Shown here: piece by piece, positions 1 through 6,883 of the stretch | How the letters are laid out: each line of letters opens with the position of its first letter | Numbering within the stretch: position 1 is the stretch's first letter | Source of the DNA: JAFGED01 sp964551295 | GTDB taxonomy: Bacteria > Chloroflexota > Anaerolineae > B4-G1 | Length of the DNA: 14,720 nt | Assembly: GCA_964551295.1 (NCBI GenBank) | Contig: CAZKDJ010000101.1 | Span: 1-14,720, forward strand | Direction of reading: 5' to 3' | Translations under genes and position numbers: made by a program | The notes under the pieces: model-generated | Database searches by the model: none | Told to the model about the DNA's origin: nothing | What the model saw: the letters and a program-made list of their open reading frames with translations, nothing else

Positions 1-517
1 CGATGACGGGCGGGTCGTTGGCCAGCGCGCGGGCGATGGCCGCCCGCTGCTGCTGGCCGCCGCTAAGCGCGCTGGGCAGTTTGTTCGCCTGGTCGGCGAT
101 GCCCACCATCTCCAGCAGTTCCATCGCGCGCTGCTTGCGCTGGCGCGCCGGAAAGGTGTTGCAAAAGTCCATCGGCAGCATGACGTTCTCCAGAATCGTC
201 AGCGTGGGCAGCAGTTGAAAGAACTGAAAGATGACGCCCACATTTTTGCCGCGCCAGCGGGCCAGTTGGTTCTCGCTCATCCCGTGTACGGCCTGACCAG
301 CGACGAACACCTGGCCCTCGGTAGGCCGGTCGATGCCGGTGATCATGTTGAGCAGCGTCGACTTGCCGGAGCCAGAGGGCCCCACCACGCCGACGAACTC
401 GCCCTCACGCACCCGTAGATCGACGTCCTTCAAAACCGGCACCTCTCCCGCGCCGGTTTCGTAGCTTTTGTACACGTCGCGCAGGTCGATCAGCGTTTGA
501 TCCATTCCGTTTTCCAT
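1..517 (-). CDS. ABC transporter ATP-binding protein, LolD/MacB type (3' end cut off by the window)
   Basis: This is the nucleotide-binding subunit of an ABC transporter of the LolD/MacB/FtsE-like group, which powers lipoprotein, peptide or efflux permeases at the cytoplasmic membrane. About 172 residues are visible. Walker A is GPSGSGKST (near residue 40), the Q-loop region reads VIFQFFQLLPTLTILENV, and the signature is LSGGQQQRAAIARAL. The Walker B and switch His lie beyond base 1. The start at 517 is preceded by GGGGAGGA about six bases upstream; an in-frame ATG at 505 is an alternative. The permease partner would lie to the left, outside the window. The gene is divergent from the padR-like gene and shares its 216-bp upstream region, so PadR control of both sides is possible. 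I saw no convincing promoter for this strand. Confidence 0.93.
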   Translation of the reverse strand, partial: MENGMDQTLIDLRDVYKSYETGAGEVPVLKDVDLRVREGEFVGVVGPSGSGKSTLLNMITGIDRPTEGQVFVAGQAVHGMSENQLARWRGKNVGVIFQFFQLLPTLTILENVMLPMDFCNTFPARQRKQRAMELLEMVGIADQANKLPSALSGGQQQRAAIARALANDPPVI

Positions 518-607
518 CCACGTCCTCCCCGTGATATGTTCTCAAGAATACCTTATCACACCCTACCCTGCGTTACCTAGCCAGCAGCTAATAATTGGCT
601 ATCAGTT

Positions 608-624
608 CGGCGCACACAGCGCCG
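608..624. repeat. Short perfect hairpin in the divergent intergenic region
   Basis: CGGCGC, a five-base loop, then GCGCCG. It lies between the ABC ATPase gene and the padR-like promoter and has no T-run on either side, so it is not an obvious terminator. It could be a 5'-leader structure of the minus-strand transcript or chance. Confidence 0.4.
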
Positions 625-636
625 GGGTCGTGCATC

Positions 637-654
637 ACTCACCTAATAGTGAGT
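637..654. promoter_or_regulatory. Inverted repeat ACTCAC-N6-GTGAGT, candidate operator
   Basis: A perfect 6-bp inverted repeat with a 6-bp spacer lies 20 bp upstream of the padR-like -35 box. Its size and position suit a dimeric winged-helix repressor such as PadR, or a regulator of the divergent ABC gene. Regulatory function is inferred from position only. Confidence 0.4.
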
Positions 655-673
655 AATATCTTTTACTTTTTAC

Positions 674-703
674 TTGATAATACTATATGATATATGGTAT
701 AAT
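674..703 (+). promoter_or_regulatory. padR promoter with a palindrome filling the -35/-10 spacer
   Basis: TTGATA (674-679) and TATAAT (698-703) are separated by 18 bp, a near-consensus sigma-70 type promoter. The bases between them form an inverted repeat with one mismatch, ATACTATAT-gat-ATATGGTAT (680-700), whose right arm runs into the -10 box. A protein bound there would block RNA polymerase, as in PadR autorepression. The start ATG at 734 lies about 24 bases after the expected transcription start. Confidence 0.7.
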
Positions 704-733
704 GTAACAGCCAGTAAAAAAGGAGAGGGGAAA

Positions 734-1072
734 ATGGCTGATCCCGTTGAAAACCTGACATCGGAACTGCGACGCGGCACACTCGTCCTGACGGTCCTGA
801 GCCAGCTCGACCGGAAGCAGTACGGCTATTCACTCAGCCAATCGCTGGCCAAGCGAGGAGTAGAGATCGATCAATCCACTCTCTACCCCCTGCTGCGGCG
901 GCTGGAGAAACAGGGCCTTCTGGAGAGCGCGTGGTCGGTGGAAGGACCTCACCCGCGCCGCTACTATAAGCTCAACACGGCGGGGCAAGAGACCCTGGAA
1001 ACGTTGAAACAAGAGTGGTTTGCCTTGCGCGATGCGCTCGATCATTTGCTCGGAAAGGATAAAGAAAGATGA
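734..1072 (+). CDS. PadR family transcriptional regulator
   Basis: A 112-residue winged-helix DNA-binding protein of the PadR family; such proteins usually repress their own operon and a neighbouring transporter or membrane protein. The PadR core is clear: LRRGTLVLTVLSQL, then YGYSLSQSL, the recognition segment STLYPLLRRLEKQGLL, and the wing with PRRYYKLNTAG, followed by a C-terminal dimerisation helix. The chosen ATG follows AGGAGAGGGG. A TTG-initiated extension back to 674 is open but would make the promoter coding, so it is rejected. The stop overlaps the next start as ATGA, giving translational coupling with the HAAS-like protein. The signal sensed is unknown. Confidence 0.93.
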   Translation: MADPVENLTSELRRGTLVLTVLSQLDRKQYGYSLSQSLAKRGVEIDQSTLYPLLRRLEKQGLLESAWSVEGPHPRRYYKLNTAGQETLETLKQEWFALRDALDHLLGKDKER

Positions 1073-2109
1073 AAACAGAACTCTTTGACCGCTACGTACA
1101 CGAAGTAGGACGGAGGCTGCCTAGAAGGCAACGCGCCGACGTGAAAGCAGAACTGCACTCGCTGTTGGCGGACGCGCTTCAAGACCGCCTGGCTGGAGGG
1201 GAAGCGGAGGACAAAGCGGCTCCAGAAGCGGCCCAGGTAGCCATCTTGGAGGAATTCGGTCCACCGGAAAAGGTGGCCGCCCAGTACGCCCCACCCCGGC
1301 GTTACCTGATTGGACCGCGCGTCTTTGAAATCTACCTGATCGTCGCTGCTTCCGTGGCGGGGAGCCTCTCGCTGGTCTTTTTGATCATCCTGCCCCTGCT
1401 CACCATATGGGGAGATGGGGAACCCCTGCGAGTGCTGGGGTCGTATTACGTCGAGATACTGGACGATTATCTCGGAATAATACTGGCCAGCTTTGGTTCG
1501 GTCACGCTGTCGTTCGCCATTCTGGAACGGGTTCTGCCAAAGTCGGCTTTCGAGGACAAAGAGAAAAAAGAGCCTTGGGACCCGCGCTCCCTGCCCAAGA
1601 TCGAGGATCCCTCGCGCGTCCAGATCGGCGGCCTCATCGTCGAGACTGTCTTTATCGTCATCGCGCTGATCGTGTTCAACTTTTTTCCGCAGTGGATTGG
1701 CCTGAACTATGTGGCCTCGGTGGACGACGCCCCACGCAGATGGTTCTCGATCCCCCTGCTGGCGCCGACCTTTTTCTCCGCCTACTTGCCTTTGCTGAAC
1801 CTGCTGTGGATCCTGAACATCGGCTTGAACCTCGTGCTCCTGCGCCAGGGAAGGTGGCAGCTCTTTACCCGGCTGTTCGACTTTGGCCTGGCGATCTTTG
1901 GCGCGATCGTGTGCTACCGCATGCTGACCGGTCCGCCCATTCTGAGCCTGGAGGCGATCACGCCCGAGTCGCTCAGGCAGGCTTTCGAACTCATCCTACC
2001 CCTCATGCTCAACGTGGCGCTGATCATCGGCTTGGTCAGCGGCGTGGTCGAGGCGGCGCGCAAGCTGTACCGGATCGTGCAAACAGGGTCGCGGAGGATA
2101 AGTGCTTAG
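1069..2109 (+). CDS. HAAS-domain-like multi-pass membrane protein, PadR partner
   Basis: A 346-residue membrane protein. Residues 1-75 form a charged cytosolic helical region (FDRYVHEVGRRLPRRQRADVK, then a LEEFGPPEKVAAQYAPPRRYLIG-like end), which resembles the HAAS/permease-prefix domains commonly encoded beside padR genes. About six hydrophobic segments follow, near residues 86-111, 130-150, 188-207, 228-255, 270-285 and 312-330. A charged loop at about 157-180 separates the second and third. No catalytic motif is visible. In PadR-HAAS pairs the membrane protein is thought to sense or transmit an envelope signal, but that is family context and not shown here. The gene overlaps padR by four bases and ends at the 2114-2147 hairpin. 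Confidence 0.8.
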   Translation: MKTELFDRYVHEVGRRLPRRQRADVKAELHSLLADALQDRLAGGEAEDKAAPEAAQVAILEEFGPPEKVAAQYAPPRRYLIGPRVFEIYLIVAASVAGSLSLVFLIILPLLTIWGDGEPLRVLGSYYVEILDDYLGIILASFGSVTLSFAILERVLPKSAFEDKEKKEPWDPRSLPKIEDPSRVQIGGLIVETVFIVIALIVFNFFPQWIGLNYVASVDDAPRRWFSIPLLAPTFFSAYLPLLNLLWILNIGLNLVLLRQGRWQLFTRLFDFGLAIFGAIVCYRMLTGPPILSLEAITPESLRQAFELILPLMLNVALIIGLVSGVVEAARKLYRIVQTGSRRISA

Positions 2110-2113
2110 CCGA

Positions 2114-2147
2114 AGAAACCCGGTTTTTCGTCAAAAACCGGGTTTCT
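2114..2147. terminator. Bidirectional intrinsic terminator between convergent genes
   Basis: A perfect 15-bp stem (AGAAACCCGGTTTTT against its complement) with a four-base loop CGTC fills most of the 41-bp gap between the HAAS-like gene and the convergent acetyltransferase gene. The stem ends are A/T-rich, so it can serve both strands. Its GAAACCCGG core resembles palindromes that recur in Chloroflexi and cyanobacterial genomes (from memory), so it may also be a dispersed repeat. Confidence 0.75.
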
Positions 2148-2150
2148 AGT

Positions 2151-3284
2151 CTATATGAACAACCGATAGACGCGCCATCGCTTGTAGATTTTGGCGCCCA
2201 TGTGCTTGCCGATCAGGGGGGTCTGGGGGTTGTCCTCCGAGGTGATGGACAGATCGATCCACTTGTAGCCCTTGGCCCGGGCGCGCCTGGCCATCTCATC
2301 GAAAAGCAGCACCGCGACGCCCGTGCGCCAGTGCTCGGGCTTTACCAAGACGCTCTTGATCGTCAGGCTCTCGGTCTGGCGGCGCATGTGCCACAGCAGC
2401 GACACGTAATTCCAGGGATAGCGCAGCCCGTTCACGTGCGCGAACACCTCGTTCAGGTTGGCGATGCCAGGCAGCCAGCCCACAGTCTCTCCCGCGACGT
2501 CGGCAAACAGGATCAGCTCCGGATCGGCGATGTCGCGGAAAGGAGCCACCAGGGACTCCACCGCCTCGCGATGCCAGCCGATGTGATCGGGGAGATGGGC
2601 CAGGGCGACGTTCAGCAGGCGGTGAATCCGGTCGATTTCGTCGTCCCAGTGGGTCAGGTCAGCCTCGCGGATGACGATCTCTTTCTTCTGGCGCACCTTT
2701 TCCGCCAGGCGGGAAAGACGCTGTAGGGCAGTGGTGTCCTCGTCGATATCGATGGCCAACGCGATATTGTCCCCCCGCGCGGGTTGGAAGCCACAGCGCT
2801 CCATAAAGCCCTGATAGTATGGCGGCGTGTGCCCGCAGAGCAGGGCCGGCGGGCGATCACGCCCCTCGATGAGCACGCCGTAACTATCCTCGTAATCCAG
2901 GTTGAACGGGCCGTAGAACGCGTTCAGGCCGCGCGGCCTGGCCCACTCGGCGGCACGGTCGAGCAGCGCCTTGAACACGGCGTAATCCTCGACGTACTCG
3001 AAAAAGCCGAACACGCACTCTCGCGTGCCTCGCCTCTCATTCGTCGCCCCATCCTCCGCCGCGCAGATGGTACCCACCGGCCTGCCATCCCGCCAGGCAA
3101 TGAAAAAGTCGGCTTTGCCGCCGCGCTTGAAGAAGGCGCCGCGCCGGGGATTGACCAGTCTGGCGCGCTCCGGGAGCAATGGTGGCACCCACAGCGGGTC
3201 GTCCTTATAGACGCTCCAGGGGAAGGTAAGAAAGGTGCGCCACTCCCTGGCCGTGTGGACGGGGCGAACCTCAATGCTCGTCAT
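2151..3284 (-). CDS. YghO-like GNAT-fold acetyltransferase
   Basis: A 377-residue protein resembling the YghO group of GNAT-related proteins, about twice the length of a simple GNAT enzyme. The N-terminal part has the conserved WSVYKDDPLWVPPL and FYGPFNLDYEDSYGVLIEG stretches. The C-terminal GNAT half carries SVLVKPEHWRTGVAVLLFDEM, where RTGVAV matches the RxxGxA acetyl-CoA pyrophosphate loop, and later NPQTPLIGKHMGAKIYKRWRVY. The substrate is unknown. The start overlaps the end of the upstream transporter gene by 14 bases, and a GGAG lies seven bases upstream of the ATG, inside that gene. It is the last gene of the DUF4013-MFS-acetyltransferase operon and stops just before the bidirectional terminator. 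No signal peptide is seen, so it is probably cytosolic. Confidence 0.82.
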   Translation of the reverse strand: MTSIEVRPVHTAREWRTFLTFPWSVYKDDPLWVPPLLPERARLVNPRRGAFFKRGGKADFFIAWRDGRPVGTICAAEDGATNERRGTRECVFGFFEYVEDYAVFKALLDRAAEWARPRGLNAFYGPFNLDYEDSYGVLIEGRDRPPALLCGHTPPYYQGFMERCGFQPARGDNIALAIDIDEDTTALQRLSRLAEKVRQKKEIVIREADLTHWDDEIDRIHRLLNVALAHLPDHIGWHREAVESLVAPFRDIADPELILFADVAGETVGWLPGIANLNEVFAHVNGLRYPWNYVSLLWHMRRQTESLTIKSVLVKPEHWRTGVAVLLFDEMARRARAKGYKWIDLSITSEDNPQTPLIGKHMGAKIYKRWRVYRLFI

Positions 3285-4644
3285 GCACCGACTCCAATTT
3301 GCGCCCGCGCCTGTCTTCCAGCTCCTGGACGATCTGGGTATACCGCTCCCGGCTCAGCGGGTAGCGAACGGCAGACAGGATGCCCCCGCATAGCAGGACG
3401 GCGGGGATCGGCCCCATCAGGATGCGCAGCCCCCAAAGGACGCCAGGGGCCTGCTCGGCGACGTTGGGCCGGTAGCCGGTAAACTCCAGAACGAGGGGCA
3501 CCACCAGGACGGCCAGCGACAGCGCGACTTTGTGCATCAGCGTGGCCAGGCTGTAGAACATGCCCTCGTGGCGCTCGCCCGTCTTCCACTCGTCCCACTC
3601 GATGGCGTCGGGGATGATGGCCCAAGGAAGCACGTGGGCCGCGGCGACGCCGATGCCGGCCAGGAAGCACAGGAGCAGGATGACGGGCAGGCTCGTCGCA
3701 GCGGTCACGGTCACCAACAGAATCTGCATCACGGCCCAGAATGCAACCCCAGCGGCGTAGGCCCAGCGCTTGCTCCACCTGCGGGCCACCCACTGCCACA
3801 GAGGCAACGCCAGAATGGCAGTGACAAAGATGACGGCCATGATCAGATCGCTCTCCCTCTCGCGGCGCAGCCAATACTTGAGGAAAAAGAGTAGCACCAA
3901 CTGGATCATGTCCATGCAGATCCAGGTGAGCAAAAAGATGCCCATGCTGGACACAAAGGGGCGGTTTTGCCACGCTGCCTTCAGTGACTGAAGCAGACCG
4001 GGTTGCTTCAGCTCCATATACACCTGGCGCTCCCGCGTGCCAAAGAAGGTCAGCAGCAGCGGCAGTGCCGAAACGATGGCAAAGACCACGCCCATCGTCA
4101 GCACCCGGGATGCGTTTTGAGGCTCGAACGCGCCGATGATGGCCAAAGGCACGGTGAAGGCGATCAGGCTGCCCAGGATGGAAAAGAACATGCGGTAGGT
4201 GGTCAGCGAGGTACGCTCGTCATAATCGGAGGTCAGCTCGGGGGTGAGCGCAAAATAGGGCATGTAGACGAACGTGGCCGCGGCCTCAAAGAGGACGTAC
4301 GCGATAGCGTAATAGGCGACCACAGCGGCGATATTTTCCCACGGCGGGCGCCACCACAGCACGGCAAACGCCAGGGCGAAAGGCAGCGTTCCAAAGAGCA
4401 AAAAAGGGCGGCGGCGGCCCCAGCGCGTGCGCGTGCGGTCGGAGACGTGACCGACCAAAGGGTCGTTGATCCAGTCCCAGCTTCGCCCAACGAGGAGCGG
4501 AATGCCGGCCAGACCAGCCGGGACACCCACGATGTCGGTCAAAAAGATCAGCAGGTAGGTGCCCACGATGGTCGAGGTCAGGCTAAATCCGATATCGCCA
4601 ATGCCGTAAAAGAACTTGGTCCAACGCGACAGACGATTGGGCAC
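3271..4644 (-). CDS. MFS transporter, GPH (MelB-like) sugar:cation symporter family
   Basis: A polytopic membrane transporter of about 457 residues, the usual length for the glycoside-pentoside-hexuronide:cation symporter group. The first helix region GIGDIGFSLTSTIVGTYLL, then GRSWDWINDPLVGHVSDRT and RTRWGRRRPFLLFG, are the MelB-type motifs: a D-x3-DP-x2-G-x2-SDRT signature and the basic loop after helix 2. Twelve hydrophobic segments fit the rest. The GTG at 4644 is chosen because the family N-terminus begins there; the open frame continues upstream but only as the antisense of the DUF4013 gene. The RBS is weak, and 14 bases separate the start from the preceding stop, suggesting coupling. 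The substrate cannot be assigned. The last 14 bases overlap the downstream acetyltransferase gene. Confidence 0.87.
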   Translation of the reverse strand: MPNRLSRWTKFFYGIGDIGFSLTSTIVGTYLLIFLTDIVGVPAGLAGIPLLVGRSWDWINDPLVGHVSDRTRTRWGRRRPFLLFGTLPFALAFAVLWWRPPWENIAAVVAYYAIAYVLFEAAATFVYMPYFALTPELTSDYDERTSLTTYRMFFSILGSLIAFTVPLAIIGAFEPQNASRVLTMGVVFAIVSALPLLLTFFGTRERQVYMELKQPGLLQSLKAAWQNRPFVSSMGIFLLTWICMDMIQLVLLFFLKYWLRRERESDLIMAVIFVTAILALPLWQWVARRWSKRWAYAAGVAFWAVMQILLVTVTAATSLPVILLLCFLAGIGVAAAHVLPWAIIPDAIEWDEWKTGERHEGMFYSLATLMHKVALSLAVLVVPLVLEFTGYRPNVAEQAPGVLWGLRILMGPIPAVLLCGGILSAVRYPLSRERYTQIVQELEDRRGRKLESVHDEH

Positions 4645-4658
4645 GGCAGTCTCTGCGC

Positions 4659-5489
4659 TCAGCCCGCAGCCTCCTGCCCACCGGCCTCCGCCAACGCCAC
4701 GCTCTCCCAATACGTGCGGCCGAAAACGGCGGCCCACACCAGAGATAGGTAGAGATAGAGGGGGGCTAACAGGATGAGAACGAAAAACATGAAAAAGGGC
4801 AACAAGAAGAAAGTAAAGGAGAGTCCCAAATAGAGAGGCATGAGGGCCAAGTACAAAATGGCTCCCAAGCCAGCCACGATCACCCAGGCGACGAGATAGC
4901 CCAGCTTGTTGGCCCGCAACAGAGGCCACCACTCCCGGATGCGAAAGGCAGCGGACAGCTTGCCCTGGGCGGAAAAGTGAGCCAGCGCCATCGGCAGAGG
5001 AATCATGCCAAGAATCATCAGCAACCAACCCAGAGCCATTGACAGAAACATGATCGCAAAGCTGCCAAATAATAAAAGTAACAAGATAGGAAGTATCGCC
5101 ATTGATGGATCGCCGCTTTCACCACCCATGAAGGGTAAAAGTATATTAGAGCCAAGGACGGCGACAAAATAGAGGAACATACCGCCATAGAGAACGACGA
5201 ACCCCGGGAGCATGTAGACTATTTGAACGATTAACCCTTGGAGGCCGTCTTTCAACATCCCTCCCCAATCATCCCAGGCGGGTAAACTCAGTTCCTCCCC
5301 TTTACTCGCCCGCCGCATCACCTGGATGACGTAGCCAATGATGAGAAGCCAGGCCGCTAACCCCAAGAGGGGAATGAAGCAGGCCAGGTAGAGCAGGGTC
5401 CCGACGAGAAAGCGACTTTGCCAATCCCGCCCCTTGAATGGAAACTTGAGAAGTGACTTTATCGAAGTGGTTGTTAGTTCTTGCGACAT
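4659..5489 (-). CDS. DUF4013 family multi-pass membrane protein
   Basis: A 276-residue membrane protein. The conserved DUF4013 block is visible as RRASKGEELSLPAWDDWGG, followed by MLKDGLQGLIVQIVYMLP. A first hydrophobic segment lies near residues 28-55 and several more cover the remainder, ending in a short polar tail. The family has no established function; it is widespread in archaea and Chloroflexota. The ATG at 5489 is preceded by GGAGG six bases upstream, which decides the start over ATGs further up the frame. It is the first gene of the minus-strand operon with the MFS transporter and acetyltransferase. A TACAAT -10 lies about 105 bp upstream. Confidence 0.82.
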   Translation of the reverse strand: MSQELTTTSIKSLLKFPFKGRDWQSRFLVGTLLYLACFIPLLGLAAWLLIIGYVIQVMRRASKGEELSLPAWDDWGGMLKDGLQGLIVQIVYMLPGFVVLYGGMFLYFVAVLGSNILLPFMGGESGDPSMAILPILLLLLFGSFAIMFLSMALGWLLMILGMIPLPMALAHFSAQGKLSAAFRIREWWPLLRANKLGYLVAWVIVAGLGAILYLALMPLYLGLSFTFFLLPFFMFFVLILLAPLYLYLSLVWAAVFGRTYWESVALAEAGGQEAAG

Positions 5490-5593
5490 CCTGAACCTCC
5501 ATTCATTTTTATTGTCCGCGCTGTGCTCATCCTCAGGAAAAGCGTCTTTCTTGAGCGTCATCAGGGATACCCCTTGGGACACCACCATGTCCC

Positions 5594-5622
5594 ATTGTAC
5601 ACCACCCCAGTTGTGGGCGCAA
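5594..5622 (-). promoter_or_regulatory. Possible promoter of the DUF4013-MFS-acetyltransferase operon
   Basis: On the minus strand, TACAAT (5599-5594) lies 17 bp from TTGCGC (5622-5617). The -10 matches well and the -35 only in its first three bases. It sits between the upstream terminator and the DUF4013 start, leaving a leader of roughly 100 bases. The rest of 5490-5640 shows no other clear signal. Confidence 0.45.
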
Positions 5623-5643
5623 TTGACACAGACGTAGAAAACA

Positions 5644-5677
5644 AAAAGCGCCCCGGCTGAACCGCCAGGACGCTTTT
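5644..5677 (-). terminator. Intrinsic terminator after the first LysW-like gene
   Basis: On the minus strand a 14-bp stem (AAAAGCGTCCTGGC paired to GCCGGGGCGCTTTT, with two G-U pairs) has a six-base loop and runs into TTTTTGTTTT. It lies about 120 bases after the stop of the 67-residue LysW-like gene and before the promoter of the DUF4013 operon, so it isolates the two transcription units. The 120 bases between stop and stem hold nothing I recognise. Confidence 0.8.
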
Positions 5678-5797
5678 CAGGCATCACACTCCACGCTACA
5701 CGCGGCACACCTCACTCACATGACCGCCTTCACGCAGAGCTTGCACGCCGATCACGGATCCACATTGCGGGCCACATTCGTCCCATCTAGTCTAGAA

Positions 5798-6001
5798 TTA
5801 ATCTTCCTCGTATTCGTCCTCTTCGTCTTCTTCTTCGTCCCACTCTTTGTCATCATAGTCGATAGGGAAATCTACCTCAAACGGATTGGTGCTGATGATC
5901 TCCAACTCGGTACCACATTCGCGGCAGGTGATCATCGCCCCTACGTGAGGATTATCCCTGATGACTGCAGCGTCACAATTGGGACAGTATGCCTTGGCCA
6001 T
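5798..6001 (-). CDS. LysW-like zinc-ribbon protein with hyper-acidic tail (paralog A)
   Basis: A 67-residue protein. Cys6-x2-Cys9 and Cys26-x2-Cys29 form a zinc ribbon (AYCPNCDAAV and ITCRECGTELEIIS), in the layout of LysW, the amino-group carrier of lysine biosynthesis. After a shared segment (NPFEVDFPIDYDD) the tail is almost entirely Asp/Glu and ends EEDEYEED. Classical LysW ends in EDWGE, whose last Glu carries the amino group. Here a KEW occurs at residues 52-54 but is followed by 13 more residues, so LysX-type loading of a C-terminal Glu is not expected as in LysW. The ATG at 6001 has GGAGG five bases upstream. The promoter bears three 11-bp-phased repeats and faces a divergent OmpR-type gene. 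It is close to paralogs B and C. Function unknown. Confidence 0.85.
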   Translation of the reverse strand: MAKAYCPNCDAAVIRDNPHVGAMITCRECGTELEIISTNPFEVDFPIDYDDKEWDEEEDEEDEYEED

Positions 6002-6030
6002 TACAACCTCCGGTTTGAGCAAGTTTTCCA

Positions 6031-6049
6031 CGCGGCGGAACCCGCCGCG
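6031..6049 (-). repeat. Hairpin at the 5' end of the paralog A leader
   Basis: CGCGGCGG, a three-base loop, then CCGCCGCG: a perfect 8-bp GC stem. It begins about four bases after the expected transcription start (near 6053) and ends 29 bases before the ATG. Stems of this kind at mRNA 5' ends often slow decay; that role is inferred. The paralog B leader has a similarly placed stem. Confidence 0.55.
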
Positions 6050-6059
6050 GCGTATGTGC

Positions 6060-6125
6060 AGTATAGCACAGGCCAGGTGCCCAAGGTGTAAAAGTTCGGT
6101 GAAATCCCGGTAAAGATTGGGTGTA
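6060..6125 (-). promoter_or_regulatory. Paralog A promoter with three to four 11-bp-phased activator repeats
   Basis: On the minus strand an extended -10 TGCTATACT occupies 6068-6060 and no good -35 is present. Written on the plus strand, 7-mers begin every 11 bp: GTGTAAA (6086), CGGTGAA (6097), CGGTAAA (6108) and a weak GGGTGTA (6119), each separated by 4 bp. Exactly 20 bp lie between the -10 and the first repeat. Seven-base direct repeats with 4-bp spacers replacing the -35 are the arrangement of PhoB/OmpR-type sites. The array lies between paralog A and the divergent OmpR-family gene, whose product is the natural candidate to bind it. Confidence 0.75.
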
Positions 6126-6147
6126 CAAATGCGCTCCTGTCCGCGCG

Positions 6148-6176
6148 TTGACTTTTCGTGCGGCCGATGCTATCAT
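6148..6176 (+). promoter_or_regulatory. Promoter of the OmpR-family regulator gene
   Basis: TTGACT (6148-6153), a 17-bp spacer and TATCAT (6171-6176), preceded by TG one base upstream as an extended -10. Both hexamers match the consensus in five of six bases. The expected transcript start is about 20 bases before the ATG. The phased repeats end 22 bp upstream of this -35, so the same protein could influence both directions. Confidence 0.75.
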
Positions 6177-6202
6177 ACCTCAAGCTGCGGAGGCGAACAC
6201 CA

Positions 6203-6820
6203 ATGCATATTCTCATCCTAGCATCGACCCCTGGTGCCGCGAAAAAGATGCAAGACACCCTGGACGCCACGACAGACCACTACACCGTCGTCAACACTTG
6301 GCCAGACGTCATCTCTTCTCTGGAAACAGACCGCCCCGACCTGATTCTCGTCGAGCGGGCCGCCCTGGCCCAAGCGGAGTTGACCACCCTCTTCAAGCTG
6401 ACAGAGCCGGGTCGCTGGCCCCCTCTGCTCATCGTCGATACGCTGGCCACCGATAATCAGCGTGGCATCGCGGCAGCTCGACGCCTCGCCCAACCTCCTC
6501 CCCAGCAATATCAAGTTGGCGAACTGCGCATCGACACCCGCAAGCGCCGGGCGAGCATCGGCGAGCGCTGGGTCACCCTGCCCCCGATTCAGTATCGCCT
6601 GTTGTTGGCGCTGGCCCAACGCGAAGGAGAAGTCGTCGCCTGTCAAGAGCTGTTGCGCCTGGTCTGGGGGTACGAGGCTGAAGATGCCGAGGCACGCGAG
6701 TTGGTCAAGGTTCACATCCGCCAGATTCGTCGCCGATTGAGCCTGGATCCAGAAAAGCGCAATTACATTCACTCTGTGCGAGGTTTCGGCTACATGCTGG
6801 CTCCCCCCGGCGAGGATTGA
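6203..6820 (+). CDS. OmpR-family winged-helix regulator with degenerate receiver domain
   Basis: A 205-residue transcription regulator. Residues 103-200 form a typical OmpR/PhoB winged helix: VTLPPIQYRLLLALAQREGE, ACQELLRLVWG, the recognition helix region VKVHIRQIRRRL and the wing YIHSVRGFGYML. The N-terminal 95 residues look like a reduced receiver fold, but the acidic pair after the first strand is replaced (HILILAST), and the phosphoacceptor Asp position in PDLILVE appears to be Glu51. Phosphorylation by a kinase is therefore unlikely, and no kinase gene is nearby. It may be constitutively active or sense something else. GGAGG lies nine bases before the ATG. Divergent to LysW-like paralog A, it is the likely regulator of the phased repeats in this locus. 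Confidence 0.88.
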   Translation: MHILILASTPGAAKKMQDTLDATTDHYTVVNTWPDVISSLETDRPDLILVERAALAQAELTTLFKLTEPGRWPPLLIVDTLATDNQRGIAAARRLAQPPPQQYQVGELRIDTRKRRASIGERWVTLPPIQYRLLLALAQREGEVVACQELLRLVWGYEAEDAEARELVKVHIRQIRRRLSLDPEKRNYIHSVRGFGYMLAPPGED

Positions 6821-6834
6821 ACGCAAAAAAAACA

Positions 6835-6859
6835 CGGCCCGGTCAGCGCGACCGGGCCG
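6835..6859 (-). terminator. Intrinsic terminator of the Lys/Pro peptide gene
   Basis: CGGCCCGGTC and GACCGGGCCG form a perfect 10-bp stem with a five-base loop. On the minus strand it is followed after TG by eight T residues, the classic layout. It lies 25 bases after the stop of the 25-residue peptide. The stem may also slow plus-strand transcripts leaving the OmpR-family gene, but no T-run follows on that side. Confidence 0.88.
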
Positions 6860-6883
6860 GTTCAATGCCAATCTACACAAGAG

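Noticed and set aside
1407..2726. 439-residue plus-strand open frame
   Set aside because: It runs through the HAAS-like gene in another frame, across the bidirectional terminator and antisense to the acetyltransferase gene. Its composition (Arg/Pro/His-rich) is typical of a shadow frame in GC-rich DNA.
4645..5028. N-terminal extension of the MFS transporter
   Set aside because: The frame is open but overlaps the DUF4013 gene on the same strand in a different frame, and the GPH family N-terminus matches the GTG at 4644.
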